A program made the translations under genes and the position numbers. From the NCBI GenBank assembly GCA_040401995.1, contig JBBANM010000019.1, forward strand, positions 1 through 64,000: DNA of 64,000 bases, read 5' to 3'. The notes below the pieces were generated by a model. It ran no database searches. It was given only the letters and a program-made list of their open reading frames with translations, and was not told the origin of the DNA. Source of the stretch: Haliscomenobacter sp040401995. Its GTDB lineage: Bacteria; Bacteroidota; Bacteroidia; Chitinophagales; Saprospiraceae. This document shows positions 1 to 8,502 of the stretch, in pieces (position 1 is the stretch's first letter; every line of letters begins with the position of its first letter).

Positions 1-97
1 TCGGGATTTCAATAAGGCCCGTGCCATAGCTCCTGAGGTTCTAGATCGAAGCTTTTGACCTGCATTTAGAAGTTATTTCTGGCAATTTTTCGATATT

Positions 98-1270
98 TTA
101 ATGCGTCTGCCCTGAAGCCTGAGTAATGATCACCGAGATGGCATTTCCGCCAAAACCCATGGCATTGACCATTACCGAACGGATTCGTTCCGCTTGTTTG
201 CGCTGCAAAAAATAAGGGATGGAAAAAAACTGCCCCTCCTGCAACATCAACAACGCCAAATCCAGACTCAATCCGCCCGAAGCGCCGAGGGTATGACCAA
301 TTTTCCATTTGTTGTTGGTCAAAAGTGGGATTTGCTCGCCAAATACCGCATCAATGGCGCGCCACTCGGCCAAATCGCCGCGTTGTGTGCCGGGAGCATG
401 GGTTACAATAGCGTCAACGCTTGTCAAATTCGCTTCCTGCAGAGCCATGCGCATGGCAGCTTGAATGCCCTCGCCTTCAGCAGAGATACCGGCTGCACTA
501 CCGCCCCATTCTGTTCCATAACCCAATCCGGCGATCCAAGCAAAGGGTTGATCGGGTTCCACTTCCAAACAGAAGCAGGCGGCGCCTTCCCCCAAAATCA
601 TGGTATTGCTTTTTTTGGTCAATTGCAAAGCCTGACAAGGGTAATCCAACTCCTCCTCATTGGCGTATAAACGCAGGGCTTTCATTTGGGCTATTGAAAA
701 CGGCGTCAGCGGCGCTTCAGAACCACCGATCAAAAAACGTTGACTGCGCCCACTTTCCAACCAAACCACGGCGTTCAGCAAGGCATGCAAAGCAGTGCTA
801 CAAGTAATGGAATGACTAATGAGCGGGTTGCCTGCGCGCAAAGCGTAAGCCGTCCAACTGGCGATATTGCCTAATGTAGTCAAGGGTGAAGCCAAAGGCG
901 AAAGTCCGGATAAGGGATCTTGGGCAAATTGCTCATGGTAATTTTCCCATAATTCCGTAGCGCCACGGGAAGAACCGATTTGGATGCCAATTTCGATTGG
1001 CGTCTGCCACTGGGCCTGTTCACAGGCGGCTTTGGCAGTAAAAATCGATAATAAAGCCGTGCGATCAATGGAAGATAAAGCCCGATCCGATTCCCTTAAG
1101 GCCGAGAGTTTCGATTCGATAGCGGTTGGAATTTTCCCAACCCAATCGCCAGCGGATGATCGCTGAAACAAATGTTCGGGTGAGCCAAAATTGGCCAATC
1201 TGTCTACTACCTGGCTACCAGCTGCCGAAATGCTGCCCCAGCCGGTGATTCCAATCCTTTTTTTACTCAT
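98..1270 (-). CDS. Beta-ketoacyl synthase of the biotin cluster
   Basis: A 390-residue condensing enzyme of the FabF/KAS type (Claisen condensation of acyl and malonyl thioesters). The Cys-His-His triad is visible: Cys157 in SITCSTALHA, His291 in VTHAPGTQRG and His326 in GHTLGASGG. I start at the ATG at 1270; a TTG two codons upstream is also possible. The start overlaps the bioA stop by 8 bp, so it is the last seen gene of the bioF-bioD-bioA-KAS transcript. By context it probably acts in making the pimeloyl chain for biotin, but a role in another lipid pathway cannot be excluded. The family call is secure; the pathway role is inferred. Confidence 0.88.
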   Translation of the reverse strand: MSKKRIGITGWGSISAAGSQVVDRLANFGSPEHLFQRSSAGDWVGKIPTAIESKLSALRESDRALSSIDRTALLSIFTAKAACEQAQWQTPIEIGIQIGSSRGATELWENYHEQFAQDPLSGLSPLASPLTTLGNIASWTAYALRAGNPLISHSITCSTALHALLNAVVWLESGRSQRFLIGGSEAPLTPFSIAQMKALRLYANEEELDYPCQALQLTKKSNTMILGEGAACFCLEVEPDQPFAWIAGLGYGTEWGGSAAGISAEGEGIQAAMRMALQEANLTSVDAIVTHAPGTQRGDLAEWRAIDAVFGEQIPLLTNNKWKIGHTLGASGGLSLDLALLMLQEGQFFSIPYFLQRKQAERIRSVMVNAMGFGGNAISVIITQASGQTH

Positions 1271-2564
1271 GGGCAATAGCAGTTCCTAAGGGCGCAAAAA
1301 CCGTTAACGCTTCCTCTATTGCACAGTATACTTTTTCCAATTGCGCATCGGTGATGCAATACGGCGGCAAAATGTAGATCACATTGCCCAAAGGCCGCAA
1401 CAATACACCCTTGCTGAGAAAAAATCGATACAGCCGATCACGCAGGTCGTTGAAATACCCCGTTTCTCCATTGGAGTTAAAATCCATGGCCAAGATGGTA
1501 CCTTGTTGGCGCACTTTGCTGATGGTTGGATGCCCGTTAATTTTTTTCATAAACCGGGTATGCGAAGCGGCAATCCTTTCTCGATTGGCCACAGAATCTT
1601 CGGCAAGTAGCAAGTCTAGGCTGGCCAATGCCGCCGCACAACCAATGGGGTTTCCGGTAAAGGAGTGACCATGAAAAAGCGCTTTGTATTTATCGGTGCT
1701 TAAAAAAGCGTTGTAAATTTCTTGGGTACAAGTGGTCAAACCCATCGGCAAAACACCGCCCGTAAGTCCCTTGGAAAAAGACATCAGATCCGGTTGTTCT
1801 TGCAGATAATCACAGGCGAAAAGTTTTCCGGTACGCCCAAAACCAGTCATCACTTCATCGGCAATACACAATACGCCGTGGGCATGACATTCGGCGATCA
1901 GTTCATCCAATATTTCGGACGAATACATCAACATCCCGCCAGCCCCCATCAATAAGGGCTCGAAAATAAAGGCAGCTACATCGCCCAGTGCCAAATGGTT
2001 TTTCAACGCTTGGAGACAAGCCGCTTCTTGTCCCGCCAGCGGCGAGGGAATTCTTTTTACCTCAAACAGAAAGGGCTTATATGGATTGTTGAGCGATAAA
2101 TCCCCACTGACCGACATCGCACCAAAGGTTTCGCCATGAAAGGCATCCTCAAAAGCAATGATTTGGCGGCGCGAAATGCCTTGGTTGTAAAAATACTGAA
2201 TCGCCATTTTGATGGCAATCTCGTTGGCGGTAGAACCGTTATCGGAAAAAAAGACCTTTGATTGATTGTTGGGAAGCAAGGGCAACAAGCGCTCGGCCAA
2301 TTCAATGGCAGCGGGATGGGTAAATCCAGCAAAAATCACATGTTCCAATTGTAGGGCTTGTTCGGCTATTTTTTCCGCCAAATAAGGGTGCCCGTGACCA
2401 TGAATGTTAGTCCACCAAGAAGCAACGGCATCAATATAAGTATCGCCATTGTCGGCGATCAGCAAGGCGCCTTCACCACGCACAATGGCCAGTGGTGCAT
2501 CGGCAGTTTTCATCTGGGTGTAAGGATGCCATATTACTGCCCGATCACGTTCAATCCAATTCAT
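1263..2564 (-). CDS. bioA: Adenosylmethionine-8-amino-7-oxononanoate aminotransferase
   Basis: PLP enzyme that converts 8-amino-7-oxononanoate to 7,8-diaminononanoate using S-adenosylmethionine as amino donor (biotin synthesis, cytoplasm). About 433 residues. Class III aminotransferase signatures are present: the N-terminal WHPYTQMK, DEVMTGFGRTG and the PLP lysine in SFSKGLTGG. I chose the ATG at 2564 (protein beginning MNWIERDRAV) because family proteins begin close to the WHPYTQ motif; the frame is open 23 codons further upstream into bioD without such similarity. It overlaps the bioD 3' end by 14 bp and the ketoacyl synthase start by 8 bp, indicating translational coupling. Confidence 0.95.
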   Translation of the reverse strand: MNWIERDRAVIWHPYTQMKTADAPLAIVRGEGALLIADNGDTYIDAVASWWTNIHGHGHPYLAEKIAEQALQLEHVIFAGFTHPAAIELAERLLPLLPNNQSKVFFSDNGSTANEIAIKMAIQYFYNQGISRRQIIAFEDAFHGETFGAMSVSGDLSLNNPYKPFLFEVKRIPSPLAGQEAACLQALKNHLALGDVAAFIFEPLLMGAGGMLMYSSEILDELIAECHAHGVLCIADEVMTGFGRTGKLFACDYLQEQPDLMSFSKGLTGGVLPMGLTTCTQEIYNAFLSTDKYKALFHGHSFTGNPIGCAAALASLDLLLAEDSVANRERIAASHTRFMKKINGHPTISKVRQQGTILAMDFNSNGETGYFNDLRDRLYRFFLSKGVLLRPLGNVIYILPPYCITDAQLEKVYCAIEEALTVFAPLGTAIAHE

Positions 2565-3213
2565 AGCGGCTATTGATGTTTGACAAAAAAGTAGACAAGG
2601 TAGGTTGAATGGTTTTGGCAAAATCACTAACAACTCCCGCGTTTATCTCTGGAAAAACAGGAATTCTAAACCAGGCTGCGATTCTGCCAATTTTTTCGAT
2701 GGCCTGTTCTGATGGCGGTTGCGCTGCGCCATTAAAAATCAACCCTGCTATGGCTAAATTGCGTTTTTTCAGTGCTTCGATGCTCAATAAGGTGTGGTTG
2801 ATGCTGCCCAGATAGTGTCTTGACACCAAAATAACCGGCAAATGTAGCCGCTCAATCAAATCAATTATGGTGTCGTAGTCGTTGAGCGGAACCATCAAAC
2901 CACCCGCACCTTCAACAATTAACGTATTTTCAGTATCCGGCAATGAAAAGTCAGCCAATTTGATGTTTACACCGTCGATGGCTGCCGCAGCATGGGGCGA
3001 CATTGGCGCATTGAGCTGATACCTTTCGGGGTGAAAAACCGAGTTGGGGTTCGCTACCAATTGTCGCACTTTCATGGTGTCGGTATGGTCTAAATCTCCC
3101 GCTTGAATGGGTTTCCAATAATCGGCTTGTAGCGCTTCCACCAACGTGGCTGCTACCAGTGTTTTACCTACATCGGTTCCTATTCCCGTCAAGAAATAAG
3201 CATTTTGTTTCAT
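2551..3213 (-). CDS. bioD: Dethiobiotin synthetase
   Basis: ATP-dependent carboxylase that closes the ureido ring on 7,8-diaminononanoate to give dethiobiotin. 220 residues, normal length. The P-loop GIGTDVGKT lies at residues 10-18, followed by the conserved KPIQAGD substrate segment and the VEGAGGLMVPL motif. It sits between bioF (5 bp gap upstream) and bioA (14 bp overlap downstream), so the three genes are one operon read on the minus strand. No oddities. Confidence 0.95.
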   Translation of the reverse strand: MKQNAYFLTGIGTDVGKTLVAATLVEALQADYWKPIQAGDLDHTDTMKVRQLVANPNSVFHPERYQLNAPMSPHAAAAIDGVNIKLADFSLPDTENTLIVEGAGGLMVPLNDYDTIIDLIERLHLPVILVSRHYLGSINHTLLSIEALKKRNLAIAGLIFNGAAQPPSEQAIEKIGRIAAWFRIPVFPEINAGVVSDFAKTIQPTLSTFLSNINSRYELD

Positions 3214-3218
3214 TGATT

Positions 3219-4373
3219 TTAGTTAAGCATTGTTTCCTGCAATTGCCCTAATTGGGCTATCAATCCGTTGATTTGTACCTTGGTGTTGTAGGTGTGCAAA
3301 CAGATCCGTAAGCGTTCTTGTCCGGCAGGAACGGTGGGATGCAAAATGGGTACCACGGCATAACCTGCCTTTTGCAGAATTTCGGCCGCATTTTTTACCT
3401 GAGCATTCCCTGGCAGCAACATACATTGAATGGCGCTGCGACTGGGTATAAATGAGGCTTTTAGACTTTCCGGAATTTGCTTTAAAAAATACCGGATGCG
3501 TTTTTGAATTTTTTCCGTTAGCGGCTTGATCATCATCATCTCATAAGCCCGCCACACCCCAATGTAATGGTATGCGGGGAGGGCGGTAGTGTAAATAAAT
3601 GGCTTCGAGAAGTTAACTAGGTAATCGCGCAAATAGTTCGGCCCAACTACCACCGCACCATGACTACCTAGCGCTTTGCCAAAAGTGTAAACCCGCGCCC
3701 AAATTTTAGATTCCAGGCCTAAAGCATTGACCAAGCCGCGTCCTTCGTGGCCAAAAACCCCAGTTGCATGGGCTTCATCGACAATCAAAGCGGCTCCGTA
3801 AGTGGTACATAGTTCCGTCATCGCCACCAGGGGCGCTTCATCGCCATCCATGGAATAGATGCTTTCCACTACGACAAAAACATTGCCTTTAGCGTTTTTG
3901 AGGCGTTCTTCGAGATGCTCCAAATCATTGTGGCGAAAGGAAAAACTAGCGGCAAGCGTATACTGCACCCCCTCGCGCAAAGAAGCATGCACCAACTGAT
4001 CATAAATAATGGTATCGTGCCGGTCAGCAATACAGGATATCAGCCCTTGATTGGCTACATAGCCGGAATTGAAGAGCAGGGCGCTTTCCGCCTGATGAAA
4101 TTCGGCCAAAAATTTTTCAAATTTCATTACCATATCGTGGTTGCCGCTGATGAGCCGCGAACCGGTGGAACCGTGAATTTCCTCCTTGCGAATGGCTTTA
4201 TCCATGATGCTTTGTACTTCCCAGGCGCGGGAAAGTCCGAGGTAATCATTGGAACAAAAATCGATGTGGTCTTCATCGATTAGGGTCAATTTTCGAAAAT
4301 TCCTGTTGGCCATACGAGCGAACAGGGCATCGTGAAATTTTTTTTCATTCATAACGGTCAGGCGATTTGACAA
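3219..4373 (-). CDS. bioF: 8-amino-7-oxononanoate synthase family PLP enzyme
   Basis: 384-residue alpha-oxoamine synthase. In biotin synthesis this enzyme condenses pimeloyl-thioester with alanine to 8-amino-7-oxononanoate. Visible motifs: FCSNDYLGL near the N-terminus, HGSTGSRLISGNH, DEAHATGVFGHEGRG and the PLP lysine in YTFGKALGSHGA. Related family members (glycine C-acetyltransferase, serine palmitoyltransferase) look similar, but placement first in an operon with bioD and bioA makes BioF by far the best call. An internal ATG at codon 8 (MNEKKFHD) is an alternative start. A palindromic element lies upstream in the divergent spacer. Confidence 0.92.
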   Translation of the reverse strand: MSNRLTVMNEKKFHDALFARMANRNFRKLTLIDEDHIDFCSNDYLGLSRAWEVQSIMDKAIRKEEIHGSTGSRLISGNHDMVMKFEKFLAEFHQAESALLFNSGYVANQGLISCIADRHDTIIYDQLVHASLREGVQYTLAASFSFRHNDLEHLEERLKNAKGNVFVVVESIYSMDGDEAPLVAMTELCTTYGAALIVDEAHATGVFGHEGRGLVNALGLESKIWARVYTFGKALGSHGAVVVGPNYLRDYLVNFSKPFIYTTALPAYHYIGVWRAYEMMMIKPLTEKIQKRIRYFLKQIPESLKASFIPSRSAIQCMLLPGNAQVKNAAEILQKAGYAVVPILHPTVPAGQERLRICLHTYNTKVQINGLIAQLGQLQETMLN

Positions 4374-4462
4374 AACATCACTTATGAATAATCAACAGTG
4401 GAATTGTAGTTTTGGGTCGCAATTTATACATTTACCAGAAATGCAGTACCTGCAACTAAGCT

Positions 4463-4624
4463 CAGGAACGGTTAAATAATAAAAGTACACTTTGGCCTTG
4501 CTCTTTCACCGCCACTCTTCCTATCTTTTTCGTTACAATGCCCCACATTGCGCCTCAAAAGATAGTCGATTGGCAGCAAAATAGCGGCGGCTAAAATGTA
4601 CCTTTATTATTCACCCGTTCCTCA
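4463..4624. repeat. Long imperfect palindrome (MITE-like) between bioF and DUF72 gene
   Basis: The left arm starting GGAACGG, TAAATAATAAAAGTACA and TTTTGGCC returns as an inverted copy ending AAAATGTACCTTTATTATT and CCGTTCC, with pairing continuing inward through CTATCTTTT/AAAAGATAG and CAATG/CATTG. The whole spacer can therefore fold into one hairpin of about 80 bp arms. No ORF. It occupies the divergent promoter region of bioF and the DUF72 gene, so promoters must lie inside or at its edges. Confidence 0.75.
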
Positions 4625-4638
4625 AGAAATTTAGCATT

Positions 4639-5550
4639 ATGGATTTTGGAAAACTCCCCAACATCAGTCTTGTTGATTTCACCTTGCCGCCCGACGCGTC
4701 TATAAATGCTGCGGCCCTAGCTGAGCTGCACCAAAAGGGCAATCCCTTACATTTTTATATCGGTTGTACTGGTTGGTCGATGAAGGAATGGGTAGGCAGC
4801 ATTTACCCCGCTGGCACAAAAACCAAAGATTATTTGCGGGAATACGGCAAACAATTCAACACCATTGAGCTCAATACCACCCATTACCGCATCCCCAATG
4901 CCGAAACCGTAGAACGCTGGGTGGCGGAAACACCCGCCGATTTTCGTTTTTGCCCCAAAGTGCCGCAAGTAATCAGTCACAGCAATAATTTGGGTTTGGA
5001 TGCTCCTGCTTTTGATCAATTCATTGTGGCCATTGCGGGGTTAGAAGCGAAATTGGGGCCTACTTTTTTACAATTGCCGCCTTATTTTGATGTCGCCCAT
5101 TTTCCAATTTTACAATCGTTGGTAAATCGCTGGCCTAAGGAATTGCCTTTGACGGTAGAATTACGGCACCCGAGTTGGTTTACCGAAAGTAACATTGCGC
5201 AAAAAGAAGCGTATAATTTTTTGGCCGAAAACGGAATTGGTCTGGTATTGACCGATGTGGCGGGGCGTAGAGATGTGTTGCACATGCGGCAAACAACGCC
5301 TTTCGCCATGATTCGGTTTGTGGGCAATGCCCTTCACCCTACCGATTATCAAAGGATTGACGAGTGGGTGACGCGATTGCAACAATGGCATGCTTTAGGT
5401 TTAGAATCGGTCTATCTTTTTACCCATGAACCCGATAATTTATTGGCGCCGGAGTTGGCGAAGTATTTATGGGAAAAATTGAAAGATCGACCCAATGTTG
5501 AAGTTAGAGGACCCAGTTGGGGCGGGGGCCAACAAATGCTTTTGTTTTAG
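4639..5550 (+). CDS. DUF72 family protein (YecE-like)
   Basis: 303-residue DUF72 protein, a TIM-barrel family of unknown biochemical function. Visible family hallmarks: FYIGCTGWSMKEWVG near the start, YGKQFNTIELNTTHYRIP, RFCPKVPQVISH, LGPTFLQLPPYF, LTVELRHPSW and YLFTHEPDN near the end. Full length for the family, with a short N-terminal extension of about 35 residues. Divergent from bioF; no functional link to biotin is implied. Confidence 0.85.
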   Translation: MDFGKLPNISLVDFTLPPDASINAAALAELHQKGNPLHFYIGCTGWSMKEWVGSIYPAGTKTKDYLREYGKQFNTIELNTTHYRIPNAETVERWVAETPADFRFCPKVPQVISHSNNLGLDAPAFDQFIVAIAGLEAKLGPTFLQLPPYFDVAHFPILQSLVNRWPKELPLTVELRHPSWFTESNIAQKEAYNFLAENGIGLVLTDVAGRRDVLHMRQTTPFAMIRFVGNALHPTDYQRIDEWVTRLQQWHALGLESVYLFTHEPDNLLAPELAKYLWEKLKDRPNVEVRGPSWGGGQQMLLF

Positions 5551-5700
5551 AGCTTGTTCAGAATTCAAATTCGCGCCTGTCTTTTTGCCTCTGTTGACCT
5601 TGACAAGCAATTGTTCTTAGGAAAAAGAGTTAAAAACGCAAGCAAAACAAAGCCTTAGTCCTTCGCCTACGCGATCGATTTTTCATACTTTTCTGTAGAA

Positions 5701-5885
5701 TTAAGCACCTAGTCTTTGGCGATGAGACAAACAAAATTTCAGCCATAAATTTCCACAAATTAGGACACAAACTGACGTTTGTGTACCCTTCACGAACGGA
5801 GTTCGTGCTTTAATTTGTGAAAATTTGTGCAATTTGTGGCTACATTTTCTTTAAATCCGCCATCGAAGATGGGGGTGCGAAACTT
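5701..5885. repeat. Nested palindromic repeat, family P1, copy 1
   Basis: Occupies most of the 371-bp gene-free stretch 5551-5921. Outer arms TTAAGCACC...TTTGGCGATGAG and CCATCGAAGATGGGGGTGC..AACTTA are inverted copies; inside them lies a second inverted pair (AGCCATAAATTTCCACAAATTA and TAATTTGTG...AATTTGTGGCT) and two small hairpins, ACACAAACtgacGTTTGTGT and CACGAACggaGTTCGTG. Bases 5551-5575 also begin like the P2 element family (AGAGCTTGTTCAG). Nothing coding seen. Confidence 0.7.
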
Positions 5886-5921
5886 ATACCTTTTTCTTAA
5901 TTTGCCCCTAAAATACGTGCC

Positions 5922-7280
5922 ATGACTGCCGAAACCATTGAAGCCCTAATAAAAACCATACCCGGTGAAAAAATCAAATTTGCCCTTGCTGATATAGATG
6001 GCATACTGCGTGGCAAAATGCTCCATATCTCCAAATTCCGCAAAGGACTCGCTGAAGGTTTAGGGTTTTGCAACGTCATTTTTGGGTGGGACATGCAGGA
6101 TGTCTGCTACGACAACAGTACGGTAAGCGGTTGGCATACGGGGTTTCCAGATGCCATTTGCAGCATTGATCCCAGCACTTTCCGACAAGTACCTTGGGAT
6201 GATGACATTCCTTTCTTTTTGGCCGATTTCAGTCAATCCGATTCCGAGATAAAAGGCACTTGTCCGCGGACATTGCTTAAAAACATCCGCCAGGAATGTT
6301 TGAGTTTGGGATTTACGCCCATTTTTGCCAAAGAATTTGAGTGGTTTAATTTCCTGGAAACGCCGCAAACGTTGAAAGACAAAGCCTTTACCAATTTGAC
6401 CCCGCTCACCCCTGGCATGTTTGGCTATTCCTTGTTGCGTCCCTCGATGAACCAAGATTTTTTCAATACCCTGTACGATGAGTTGCTCAACTTTGGCATA
6501 CCGATCGAGGGGTTGCATACGGAGACGGGGCCGGGCGTGTACGAGGCCGCGCTCATGTACGCGGACGTGCTCGAAGCTGCTGATCGGGCGGTTTTGTTCA
6601 AATCAAGTGTAAAAGAAGTGGCCTATCGTTTTGGCATTGTCGCCTCTTTTATGGCCAAGTGGAACGAGCAATTGCCGGGTTGCGGCGGCCACATCCACCA
6701 AAGTTTGTGGGATCAAAACCAGGAACGCAATTTGTTTTTTGATCCAACGCGTCCTCATCAAATGAGCGAAACGATGGAGCATTATCTGGCAGGGCAATTG
6801 CATTGTTTGCCCTACATCATGCCCATGTATGCACCAACAGTCAACAGCTACAAACGTCTAGTTAAAGGATCTTGGGCGGCAGTTACCGCCAGTTGGGGCA
6901 TTGAAAACCGCACTGCTGCACTGCGGGTGATCAACCACAGCGAGGGTGGAATGCGTTTAGAGACCCGCATACCGGGTGCCGACGCCAACCCTTATTTGTC
7001 GATTGCGGCGAGCCTGGCATCGGGTTTGTATGGCATCAAAAATAAATTGACCCTGAACACGGCGCCAACTTTGGGTAGCGAATACGATAACCCGCACAAT
7101 CCGCGTTTGCCAAAAACCTTGGATGAAGCCATTCAAACGATGAAACAATCCGACTTGCCCAAAGCTTTATTTGGCGCGGGTTTTGTGGATCATTTTGTAA
7201 AAACCCGGGAATGGGAATGGCAACAATTCACCCAACAGGTTACCCAATGGGAATTAAAACGCTACTTTGAGCTTGTTTAG
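5922..7280 (+). CDS. Glutamine synthetase family ligase
   Basis: 452-residue member of the GS superfamily, which activates glutamate with ATP and joins it to ammonia or an amine. Seen: N-terminal LADIDGILRGKM with a Gly-rich substrate loop, then ETGPGVYEAALMYADVLEAAD-like metal-binding helix, GCGGHIHQSL and RLVKGSWAAVTASWGIENRT (ATP and glutamate binding), and RLETRIPGADANPYL. No adenylylation-site tyrosine segment of classical GlnA was recognised. Length and motifs resemble the gamma-glutamyl-amine ligase branch (PuuA-like) more than housekeeping GlnA. Only 42 bp separates it from a phosphotransferase-like gene, then a HAD protein, suggesting a small metabolic operon with an amine substrate. 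The exact substrate is unknown. Confidence 0.85.
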   Translation: MTAETIEALIKTIPGEKIKFALADIDGILRGKMLHISKFRKGLAEGLGFCNVIFGWDMQDVCYDNSTVSGWHTGFPDAICSIDPSTFRQVPWDDDIPFFLADFSQSDSEIKGTCPRTLLKNIRQECLSLGFTPIFAKEFEWFNFLETPQTLKDKAFTNLTPLTPGMFGYSLLRPSMNQDFFNTLYDELLNFGIPIEGLHTETGPGVYEAALMYADVLEAADRAVLFKSSVKEVAYRFGIVASFMAKWNEQLPGCGGHIHQSLWDQNQERNLFFDPTRPHQMSETMEHYLAGQLHCLPYIMPMYAPTVNSYKRLVKGSWAAVTASWGIENRTAALRVINHSEGGMRLETRIPGADANPYLSIAASLASGLYGIKNKLTLNTAPTLGSEYDNPHNPRLPKTLDEAIQTMKQSDLPKALFGAGFVDHFVKTREWEWQQFTQQVTQWELKRYFELV

Positions 7281-7322
7281 AGCTCGTTTGAGTGAGTCGG
7301 TCCTTTTACCTACAACCAGATT

Positions 7323-8366
7323 ATGAATTTCAACTACGATATCATCATTAAATACGCCTGGACGGCTTATGATTCCTCGCGAACCATCGTCCAGATTGAA
7401 GACATTAGCGCACGCGTTTCTACCAACCATGTATACAAGGTGAGCTTTAGCAACAAGAGTTTCGTGATTGCCAAGTTGTCGTACTTTGGCCAGTACGAGC
7501 ACTTTGTGGAAGACCATCGCATCATCAATGTATTAGCGAATAACTTACCAGATCCTTTTGAAAACTTCTTGGCGCGTTCGCTGATGAAAGCCAATAGCTT
7601 ATTTGTACACCGTTTTATCAATGACGAAACCGATGCCTGGGTGATTTTTTACCGCCCGATCAAGATCAAAACCAAGTTGCCAAGTCGTTTGGAGGATCCG
7701 CATATCGTGCGTTTGGCCAAAGAATTTGCGCGTTTCCATACTGCTTGTCACAGCATCCGCCATACGTTGCCGACTTCTTCCAAATCACTGCAATCGGATG
7801 TGGATCATTTGCGGGAAGAATTGGATCATGGATCCGTTCGTTTTGGCGACGATTCCGATCGCGAAGAATTGAAACGGCAATGTGATTTGTTCCAAAAAAA
7901 CGTGAGCGAGCTGAATTTCAATCGCCTCGACAAGATTCCCATTTTTGTAGATTGGAACATCGGCAATTTTTCGGTGACGCCTACTTTTCGTTTGTTTTCG
8001 CGTTGGGATTACGATTGGTTTCGCATGAGCACGCGCATGTTGGATTTTTACTTTTTTAGTAGAATAGTTTCCAATGTGGGCGACCGCACGGTGTTCACCT
8101 ACAACATCGGCACGATGATGGAAGATCGGTTTTTGCTTTTTTTGAAAACCTATCACGAGCGTTATCCACTTACTGAAAATGAGGTACGTGGACTCAAGGA
8201 AGTTTACCGCTTCTTTTTGTTGCACTATGTGATGGACTTTGGCGATTACTTTTTTGCGTCATCATATGCAAAAAAGCTACAACGCGAAGCACTGGACATT
8301 CATTTCCCTTCGATTGATACGGGGTTTGATGCGGAGGTGATTTTGCGGGAGTTGAAGTTGAAGTGA
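7323..8366 (+). CDS. Degenerate APH/choline-kinase-like phosphotransferase
   Basis: 347 residues with the layout of the aminoglycoside phosphotransferase / protein-kinase-like fold: a Gly-poor N-lobe with VYKVSF..SFVIAKLSYFGQ (candidate ATP lysine), a helix around FARFHTACHSI, a catalytic-loop-like segment IFVDWNIGNFSV (families usually have HGDxxxxN) and a metal-site-like SRWDYDWFRM. The brackets DWNIGN and DYDW fit Brenner and DFG-like positions, but the usual catalytic His is missing. It follows the GS-like gene closely and precedes a HAD gene. Substrate unknown; an inactive or atypical kinase is possible. Confidence 0.6.
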   Translation: MNFNYDIIIKYAWTAYDSSRTIVQIEDISARVSTNHVYKVSFSNKSFVIAKLSYFGQYEHFVEDHRIINVLANNLPDPFENFLARSLMKANSLFVHRFINDETDAWVIFYRPIKIKTKLPSRLEDPHIVRLAKEFARFHTACHSIRHTLPTSSKSLQSDVDHLREELDHGSVRFGDDSDREELKRQCDLFQKNVSELNFNRLDKIPIFVDWNIGNFSVTPTFRLFSRWDYDWFRMSTRMLDFYFFSRIVSNVGDRTVFTYNIGTMMEDRFLLFLKTYHERYPLTENEVRGLKEVYRFFLLHYVMDFGDYFFASSYAKKLQREALDIHFPSIDTGFDAEVILRELKLK

Positions 8367-8389
8367 TGGGGTTTATTCATTAAAAACAC

Positions 8390-8488
8390 GTGAAAGTTTA
8401 GCACATCACCTTCGGCGATGAGAAAACAAATTTACAGCCACAATTTTAAAACCACGCCATCGAAGATGGGGGTGCTAAACTTGTTCAC
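8390..8488. repeat. Palindromic repeat, family P1, copy 2
   Basis: About 100 bp between two operon genes. Left arm AGTTTAGCAC..CACCTTCGGCGATGAG; right arm CGCCATCGAAGATGGGGG followed by TGCTAAACTT, an inverted match. The right arm is nearly identical to that of the copy at 5857-5885. Lacks the internal hairpins of copy 1. Confidence 0.7.
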
Positions 8489-8502
8489 AGTTTCAAAATA
8501 AC

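Noticed and set aside
1..97. Possible further biotin-operon gene start on the minus strand
   Set aside because: Only a few codons open toward the edge (MARALLKSR on the minus strand); not enough to support a gene.
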